64,000 bases of DNA, from contig NC_133328.1 of NCBI RefSeq assembly GCF_042186555.1, positions 329,462,539-329,526,538 on the forward strand, given 5' to 3'. Source of the stretch: Aquarana catesbeiana. Taxonomy: Eukaryota; Chordata; Amphibia; Anura; Ranidae. Shown one piece after another: positions 56,176 to 64,000 of this stretch. The notes beneath the pieces are model-generated. The model was given only the letters and a program-made list of their open reading frames with translations, ran no database searches and was not told the origin of the DNA. Numbering within the stretch: position 1 is the first letter of the stretch; each line of letters opens with the position of its first letter. The position numbers and the translations under genes are program-made.

Positions 56176-57739
56176 CAGTGGGGAAAATAATTATTTGATC
56201 CCCTGCATATTTTGTAGGTTTGCCCACTTACAAAGAAATGAAGGGTCTGTAATTTTTATTTTAGGTGGTTTTTTTTCAATTTAAATTATAGAGACAGTAT
56301 ATCAACCAAAAATTAAAAAAAAAACACATGATACAAATGTTATAAATTGAGTTACAGTCCAGTGAGTAAAATAAGTATTTGATCCCCAAGCAAAATATGA
56401 CTTAGTACTTGGTGGAGAAACCCTTGTTGGCAAGCACACATCTCAGTAGGGATTTTGGTCCACTCTTCTCTGCATAGCTTCTCTAAATCCTTAAGGTTTC
56501 TTGGCTGTCTCTTGGCAACTCAAAGTTTCAGCTCCTTCCATAAATTTTCTATAGGATTAAGGTCTAGAGACTCACTAGGCCACTCCATGACCTTAATGTG
56601 CTTCTTCTTGAGCCACTCCTTTGTTGCCTTGGTGGTATGTTTTGGGTCATTGTCATGCTGAAAGATCCATCCATACCCATCTTCAATGTTCTGGCTGAGG
56701 GAAGAAGGTTCTTTTCCAAGATTTTACAATACATGGCCCTGTACATTGGCCCCTCAATTCGGCAAATTCAGCCTGTACCTTGTAGCAGAGAAACAGCACC
56801 AAAGCATATTGTTTCCACCTCTGTGCTTGACTGTAGGGGTGGTGTTCTTAGGGTCATAGTCAGCATTGTTCTTCCTCCAAACACGACAAGCTGAGGTAAT
56901 GCCAAAGAGCTCAATTTTGGTCTCATCTGACCAGAGCACTTTCTCCCAATCCTTCTCTGAATCATTTAGATGTTCACTGGCATGACTATACATCTGCCTT
57001 CTTGAGGGAGACTTGTCGTGTATGGAGGAAGAAAAATGCTGACTATGACCCTAAGAACTTCATTCCTACAGTCAAGCAAGGAGGTGGAAACATTATGCTT
57101 GTTAGGCTGTTTCTCTGCTAAAGGTACAGACCAAGTTTGCCGCATTTAGGAGCCAATGGATGGGGCCATGTTCAGTAAAATCTTGGATGAGAACTTTCTT
57201 CCCTCAGCCAGAACACTGAAGATGGGTTTGGATGGGTCTTTCAGCATGACAATGACCCAAAACATACTGCCAAGGCAACAAAGGAGTGGCTCAAGAGGGA
57301 GCACATTAAGGTCATGGAGAGGCTGAGTCTCCAGACCTTAATCCTGTAGAAAATTAATAGAGGGAGCTGAAATTCAGAGTTGCTGAGCAACAACCAAGAA
57401 ACCTTAAGGATTTAGAGAAGATCTGTAAAAAAGAGTGGGCCAAAATCCCTCCTGAGATGTGTGCAAACCTGGTCACTAACTAAGAAATGTATTACCTCTG
57501 TGGTTTCTCCACCAAGTACTAAGTGATTATTTTTGCTGGCGATCAAATACTTATTTTACTCACTAAACTGCAACTCAATTTATAACATTTGTATCATGTG
57601 TTTTTTTTTAGGATTTTTGTTTGAAATTCTGTCTCTATCATTTAAAATACACCTATGATAAAAATGATAGACTCTTCATTTCTTTGTAAGTGGGCAAACG
57701 TACATCTGCGGGGGGATCAAATAATTATTTTCTCCACAG
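56176..57739. mobile_element. Tc1/mariner element formed from two inverted 3' halves
   Basis: Both ends carry the Tc1 terminus (GAAAATAATTATTTGATCCCC), with TA before 56176 and TG after 57739. The left arm reads the C-terminal half of a Tc1 transposase on the minus strand (VLWSDETKIELFG near 56935, LLPSARTLKMG). The right arm, from about 57013, reads the same half on the plus strand (NADYDPKN, MTQNILPRQQ-type decay). The arms of about 720 bases are inverse copies around a spacer at 56894-57012. The N-terminal DNA-binding half is missing, and stops are present in both arms. Confidence 0.85.
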
Positions 57740-58960
57740 TGTCTACTCCACCAGGAGCCTTGATACAAATGGCTATGTATCCAAGACCTTGTTGTCTACA
57801 TATTTTCAACCACCCTAGATGTAGGAGTCTCATGGCTGTTCATTTTGTCTGGGATTCTTTCCAGACCAATTTTTTTTTTCTGTTTACGTGTTTTTTGTTT
57901 GTTCTAACCTATTTTTGCTTCTGAGTTTACATTCCTATTTGTACCTACCAAAGTGTACTTATACCAATGCCAGAAACACATTTTATTGTCTAGTCTGATT
58001 ACTAGTTCCCTCATTATTAGTTCTCTGCTCATGCTTTTATATGCAAAGGTGCCAAGCTATTTTATGATCGTACCATACTCAATCCCTTACAAGCTCAATT
58101 TCTGGTACCATGGCGATTAAGATAGTACTTTATCTATTGATGCCAGAGACCTCAACAGCCCATTAATTTGACATGCCCTCCAGAGGGAAATTAACTCCTT
58201 GAAGGGCCATGTAGTTTCTGTGAAAGAAACCCATTTTGCCCAATCCAAGTTCCCATTCTTTATGTGTAAACATTTTCTTCCCTCTCATTCCAACTTATAT
58301 CTAACATAGTTGATGATGACCATGGTCAAAACCTCATTCTGATCTGCAAAATGAATAACATTTTATGTACATTAGTCAATGTTTATACACCTAATGTCAA
58401 AAAAGGAACATTTCCTCAATAATTTAGTTTAAAACATTTAAAAATGTCATCAAGGCCTCCATCTGTTGGGAGGCTATTTTATTTCAGTTAGTGATCCAGT
58501 ACAAGATTCATCACTCACGCTATAAAACCAGCAGATTTGTTAACTAAGTTTCTACAAGTCCATGACCTGTTTGACACTTGGAGATGCCAGCATGGTTCGC
58601 AACGTGACTATTCATACTTTTCAGTGTCCCACAGTTCTTACTCGAGAATAAACATGTTTCTCTCTGACACATGCACACTTCAAAAATTCCAAAATTCAAC
58701 GATTGAAATTATTACTTGGTCAGACCACACGCCAGTAACAATCACTGTCTCAGAACACACTAATTCATGTTCCAATCCTATCTGAAAATCCTGAAAATTC
58801 CCAGCATGGCATCCCATATCAGCAAAAATCCAAGAGTCACTATCTAAGGAATCTTAGGGATCTGGAGTACACTGCATAATGCATAATAACGAAAATGTCC
58901 AAGCGTACAACTGAACTTAGCTAGACATAAAACCTCATTGTTGATTTACATATAGAGGAA
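57740..58960 (+). pseudogene. L1 ORF2 endonuclease remnant, plus strand
   Basis: Broken plus-strand frames carry the L1 endonuclease blocks in order. A start-like region lies near 58110-58170, VSVKETHFAQSKF (the Glu) near 58215-58255, and RDYSYFSVSHSSYSRINMFL near 58600-58660 (the Asp reads Asn). SDHTPVTI follows near 58720. It is very probably the continuation of the L1 at 44505-46633 after the hAT and Tc1 insertions. Confidence 0.65.
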
Positions 58961-58989
58961 TATGCAGTACAAAAATGTGGAGATATTAT

Positions 58990-61900
58990 CACCGTAACAA
59001 TCCTAACCAGGACAATGCCTGGTGGCCTGATAAGCATATGAAGTAAATATGGAAAAAGGAGCTAAAAGTGAGAAAGAAATGGGGAGAAAGAGAGAAAGCC
59101 ATAGATGAGAAAGAAGGCAGAAAAGGAGAAGAAGAGTCCATGGGGTGTGCGTCAGAGATGCGCTAAATCTAGAGAAGTGCGCTGTCAAATCTTGAAGGTT
59201 TGATATATGCAGCCCATGCTTGCCAGTACCGAATAATTTTTCCATGCATGTCCAAAAGGATAGCTGTCAATTTCTCATTCACTGAAATATCATTCATGCA
59301 GTTTTTAACCGCCTCAAAACTAAGTACAGTAGCTTTCTATGTCCTTGCAATAGTTAATTTAGTTGCAGTAACAAGATGCAGAGCTAATTGATGCTCCAGA
59401 AGAAGCAATTCTACAATCGGTTTACAAAGAAGAGCTTCGTAGTAGTACCTTTTAAGATGAACATGAAGTAAGTTGCTGAGAAGAGCGTAGACTGTGACCC
59501 ATAACCTGAAACAAACAAATGGCTCCTGCCCCCACCTATAACTGGCCTTCACAGCAAGGAGCACATGGAAGGGCTATCATAGACAAAAACAGAACATTCC
59601 ATAGCTCAACTCACCAACCAGTCTGCCAACGATCAAATTAACCTGTCCAACAGTCTGCGTTAAATACAGGGGTTTAGTTAGCACGCATTTGCAAATGCAT
59701 GCATAAGCTGCAAGGCCTCTTCATGGCAACCTGTGTATGCTTGCAGTCCTAACACTACTGAATTCATAAGTGTCTCCACAATGGAAGCACATGCATTAAA
59801 TGGACAGATGGGAGGCCTTGCAGCTTATGCATGCATTTGCAAATGCGTGCTAACTAAACCCCTGTTTTTAACGCAGACTGTTGGACAGGTTAATTTGGTC
59901 GGTTGGCAGACTGGTTGGTGAGTTGGGCTATGGAATGTTCTGTTTTTGTCTTTCATGTGATAGCCCTTCCGTGTGCTCCTTGCTGTGAAGGACAGTTATA
60001 GGTGGGGGCAGGAGCAGCCATTTGTTTGTTTCTGATGTATATTGGTCCAGGGACACACTGTACACCTTTGCTGCCATTGTGCTCTTGCTGGGTGTCCAGT
60101 GTGCTCCTGTTCCTTTAAGGGGGATTGGGCTGCCTTCAGGCCCACCTGCTCTCATCTATCCATTTATTGCATGTGCTTCCATTGTGGAGGCACTTATGAA
60201 TTCAGTAGTGTTAGGACTGCAAGCATACACAGGGTGCCGTGAAGAGGCCTTGCAGCTTATGCATGCATTTGCAAATGTGTGCTAACTAAACCCCTGTTTT
60301 TAATGCAGACTGTTGGACAGGTTAATTTGGTCGGTTGGCAGACTGGCTGGTGAGTTGAGCTATGGAATGTTCTGTTTTTGTCTTTCATGTGACCCATAAC
60401 CTGCATACCTTCGGACAAGACCACCAAATGTGTGCCACAGTGCCCTCCTTTGAACAACCCCAGAAGCAAAGAGGAGAATAGTTTTTTGAACACTTAGAAA
60501 TTGCTATAGTCATGATCTGCCAGTCCTCTGGATCCAGCTACCTCCCCAGCTCACTCTCCCATTGAAGATGCTAAGGTCTCAAAGGAGGTTTTTTAGAGGA
60601 AATTATCAATGAATAGATCAATGAAATCATGCCCAGGGAGTGGGGTCAGGTTCTCAGAGGGGGTCAGAGTGTATAGAGTAGGTAAAAATTGTATAAGCTG
60701 CTGGAGAAAGTTCCTAAGTTGTAGGTAGCTATAGTGTTCTTGGAGGGGAATGTCATAAGAAGATCATAGGGCATCAAATGTCATTATCCTAGTAGGGGTA
60801 AACAGGGAGTGGCTATCAACAAATTCATTGTCGATCCACCAGAAAAAATGTTTAGGGTTTTTGCAATCTGGTAGGAGTAACGGGCAATTAATAAGACGAG
60901 GTAGGGGGAGATGGGGTGATATCAAGCCCACTTAAAATTTAAACCTTTAGTCCCACATGCGGAGGGAATGGTCCTAATGTGGTTGGGCGATGAATAGGGG
61001 GGAGCCAGGGCAGAGAAGGAATGGGTATAGAATAAGAATCCACAAGATCAATAGGGGCTTATAGTGACATTTGAAACGCTTCATGGAGAAGAGATAATGA
61101 GGCTTTATTCGTTGCTGTATTATAAGCTTGTAAGTTAGGAACCGAAAAATCTTAAACTTCAAAAGCTTATGTTGATGTATACATAAAATATGTGAAGGGA
61201 CTGGAACTGGTAAAACTCAAAAAAAGCATGTCAGACAGTTTTTGGAACAAAGGTAGAAAATTGGCCTAATATAATCCATCATCCATCAAAAGGCAAAGAG
61301 GAAAACCAATGAAATGGGAAAGCAGTTTTCAAAGCTATCAGTTCGGAGGAAAAAAGCTTGATTAGCATTGCTTTAGATTTAGTAGTCTTGACATAAAGTC
61401 CTGAGAGGGACGCAAAATTATCTAGGGGGTTAGCAAATTAGGCAGGGAGACTCTAGGGGAAGTCAAAGTCATCAAGATATTGTCATCAAATAGAGATATG
61501 TTTTGGGAGGAACCAACAACGTCAATGCCTTGTATATCTAAATAAGAGCGAACCGCCTCCGCCAGGGGTTCCAGAGCCAAAATCAATAAGAGCGGTGATA
61601 GTGGGCAGCCTTGACAGGTACCACTCCTAATAGGGAAAATAGATGATTCAAACCCAAACCTTAATTTTAGCCTGGGGGGAAGCATATAAGGCCATTATCC
61701 CTCCCAGAAACAAATTGCCGATACCAAAATGGCAGAGTGCTGTCATAAGGTAAGGCCACGACAAAGTATCAAATGCCTTATTCACATCAAAAGATAAAAG
61801 CATTGTTGCCAGATAACGACTATTAGCTATATGTTGCAGTTGTATAATATGCCTGATGGCATTTCCCGCTTGACGTTGCAGAACAAAGCTACCTTGATCT

Positions 61901-62397
61901 TTTTCGATCAAGCGAGGAAGAAAAGAATTTAAGCGATTAGCCAGAATTTTGGTCAGGATTTTCATATCTATAATAATGAGAGAAATGGGCCTGAAATTGG
62001 CCCAGGATGAGTGATCTCGTTCAGGTTTTGGGGGCATCACTATGCTGCCAGTCATAAAGGTTTGAAGTAAATTTCTGCCCATTTTAAACAGAATTATACA
62101 CAGCCGTCAAATGGGGAGCTAAATTGTCTGTGAACTTCCTATAGTGAAGTGCTGTAAAGCCATCCGGCCAGCCATTTGCCCGTTTTGAAATCCTTGATAC
62201 ATTGAAGAAATTTGGATACTTGTATATTTCGATCCATAAGAGACTTGTGTGCTGTAGATAGCGTAGGTAGTGATAAACGATTTAGGAAAGTATTGATATT
62301 CTGACTATTAGTCTGATTAGGGGCCGAGTATAAAGTAGTAAGACAATGACGAAATTCATTTAAGACCCATGCTGGATTACTAGTAAGTAGGGATGAG
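58990..62397 (-). pseudogene. L1 ORF2 reverse-transcriptase remnant, minus strand
   Basis: Minus-strand pieces in order: the entry to the polymerase (62390-62139), FRPISLI and SFDVNKAFDTLSW (62082-61648), then GTCQGCPLSPLLLILALEPL with an active site reading FDDN where FADD is expected (61685-61422). Decayed C-terminal sequence follows, including AHIWWSCPK near 60420-60440, and a pyrimidine-rich end near 59000-59160. The 5' part is cut by the hAT at 62398. An 880-bp insertion lies at 59509-60388. Confidence 0.75.
59509..60388. mobile_element. 880-bp insertion with internal inversion, 15-bp target duplication
   Basis: GTGACCCATAACCTG flanks it at 59494-59508 and 60389-60403. The first ~215 bases (AAACAAACAAATGGCTCC ...) are the inverse of about 59800-60035. 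The last ~220 bases (60165-60388) repeat part of that block directly. The order is thus inverse, spacer, forward, unique, forward. No coding sequence is seen. It sits inside L1 ORF2. Confidence 0.7.
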
Positions 62398-64000
62398 CCG
62401 AACACCCCCCGGTTCGGTTCGCACCAGAACCCGCGAACGGACCGAAAGTTCGCACGAACGTTAGAACCCCATTGACGTCTATGGGACTCGAACGTTCGAA
62501 ATCAAAAGTGCTCATTTTAAAGGCTAATTTGCATGGTATTGTCCTAAAAAGGGTTTGGGGACCCGGGTCCTACCCCAGGGGACATGTATCAATGCAAAAA
62601 AAACTTTTAAAAACGGCCGTTTTTTCGGGAGCAGTGATTTTAATGATGCTTAAAGTAAAAAAAAAAAGTGAAATATTCCTTTAAATATCGTACCTGGGGG
62701 GTGTCTATAGTATGCCTGTAAAGTGACGCGTGTTTCCCATGTTTAGAACAGTACCTGCACCAAATGTCATTTTTAAAGGAAAAAATCTCATTTAAAACTG
62801 CTTGCGGGTTTAATGTCATGTCGGGTCATGGCAATATGGATGAAAATCAGTGAGACAAACGGCATGGGTACCCCCCAGTCCATTACCAGGCCCTTTGGGT
62901 CTTGTATGGATATTAAGGGGAACCCCGCACCCAAATTAAAATAAGGAAAGGTGTGGGGCCACCAGGCCCTATATACTCTGAACAGCAGTATACAGGCGGT
63001 GCAAACAAGACAGGGACTGTAGGTTTGTTGTTAAGTAGAATCTGTTTGTAATTTTGAACATTTTTAACGTGTTTAGCTCCAGCCAAAAAATCTTTTCTAA
63101 GCTTTTTGGAAAACATAGGGAAGGGTTATCACCCCTGTGACATTTGTTTTGCTGTCTTTCCTCCTCTTCAGAAGATTTCACCTCACTTTTTTGTCCCAAT
63201 GAAAAATGTTTTTTGAAAATTTGGGTTTTTTTGTGGAACAAGGATTGGAAAGCATCAGTGGAAAGGAGAAATTGTTTTCCCATATTAACTCTTACAGGAA
63301 AGAATTTCCCTTCCTAGGGGTAGATTTCATCTCACTTCCTGTTGTCTCCTTCCGTTTGCAAGTAGGAGTCGTTTGTAAGTTAGATGTTTGAAAGTAGGGT
63401 CCTGCCCTATATACTCAGCAGAAATTTGGGCCTTGGGTGTTGCTGTGGCCACAACACTGTAAGCCCTCACAGGGCCCTGCTGTGAAATATTAGATCAAGA
63501 ATTGTAATTACATGCCCCTGTTGAACAGGAGCTGAAAAATTAGGCCTTAGGCACTGGTGCTGGTGCCACAACACTGCAACCCCTCACAGACACTCTAGTT
63601 GGAACGCAGGAACGAGCCCTGCTGCAAAGTATTGCTTCAAAAATTGTAATTACATGCCCCTGTTAGACAGGGGCAGAAAAATTGGGCCTTAGGCACTGGT
63701 GCTGGTGCCACAACACTGCAACCCCTCACAGACACTCTAGTTGGAACGCAGGAACGAGCCCTGCTGCAAAGTATTGCATAAAAAATTGTAATTACACGCC
63801 CCTGTTAGACAGGGGCAGAAAAATTGGGCCTTAGGCACTGGTGCTGGTGCCACAACACTGCAACCCCTCACAGACACTCTAGTTGGAACGCAGGAACGAG
63901 CCCTGCTGCAAAGTATTGCATCAAAAAATTGTAATTACACGCCCCTGTTAGACAGGGGCAGAAAAATTGGGCCTTAGGCACTGGTGCTGGTGCCACAACA
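62398..64000 (-). mobile_element. hAT element in reverse orientation, 3' part only
   Basis: It starts TAGGGATGAGC at 62398 and continues as the inverse of 53980-55580: TTCG-rich end, unique region, then the tandem array (63440-64000). It runs out of the window before any transposase sequence. The 8 bases before it are CTAGTAAG; the matching duplication would lie outside. Confidence 0.88.
63440..64000 (-). repeat. hAT 3' tandem repeat, 142-bp units, reversed
   Basis: GCACTGGTGCTGGTGCC recurs at about 63551, 63693, 63835 and 63977, exactly 142 bases apart. Neighbouring units are nearly identical, more homogeneous than in the two other arrays, so they were recently amplified or converted. Confidence 0.9.

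Overview
This window is transposon-dense DNA from a vertebrate, most likely an amphibian and probably a frog. The evidence is the mix of families: Tx1-type L1 LINEs, PIF/Harbinger elements, hAT elements with BED-finger transposases, a Tc1 element, an L2/CR1-type LINE tail and gag/env-bearing endogenous retroviruses. Introns and AATAAA signals show it is eukaryotic. I found no host protein-coding gene and no tRNA or rRNA gene. Almost every base can be assigned to a mobile element or to the remains of one.

Left block (1-23.6 kb) is a four-deep nest. An old plus-strand L1 tail (22844-23600) received a minus-strand endogenous retrovirus, ERV1 (left LTR 1-530, cut by the window; right LTR 22149-22843). 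ERV1 has gag and env remnants but no recognisable pol. A nearly full-length minus-strand L1 (5088-18634, 12-bp target duplication) then inserted into gag. A complete Harbinger element (5138-12354, TTA duplication) inserted into the L1 3' UTR. This Harbinger A carries three genes: a DDE transposase with one premature stop, a three-exon Myb/SANT gene on the minus strand, and an open MADF-domain gene on the plus strand. The last two diverge from a shared GC-rich promoter.

Middle block (23.7-33.7 kb) holds an L1 5' fragment, remnants of a second related retrovirus (ERV2) split by an L2/CR1-type LINE tail, and a 5'-truncated hAT. The 3' tandem repeats of that hAT contain a 626-bp solo LTR.

Second Harbinger block (33973-44385) is Harbinger B, a diverged three-gene relative of A in the same orientation. 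Its transposase exon is split by a 2.9-kb inverted-repeat insertion, which itself contains a non-autonomous hAT.

Right block (44.5-64 kb) is a decayed plus-strand L1 interrupted by a 1.4-kb inverted-repeat insertion, a complete 8.9-kb hAT and a Tc1. The hAT transposase gene is broken by a 3,030-bp, almost perfectly palindromic hAT with the same termini. The Tc1 is a head-to-head duplication of its own 3' half. A minus-strand L1 ORF2 remnant and the 3' part of another hAT close the window.

Two themes stand out. One is the conserved three-gene Harbinger cassette with a divergent pair of DNA-binding-protein genes. The other is the number of long inverted or palindromic derivatives from unrelated element classes. 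Boundaries supported by target duplications are firm to within a few bases; other boundaries are approximate. Family names rest on motifs read by eye, not on database searches.
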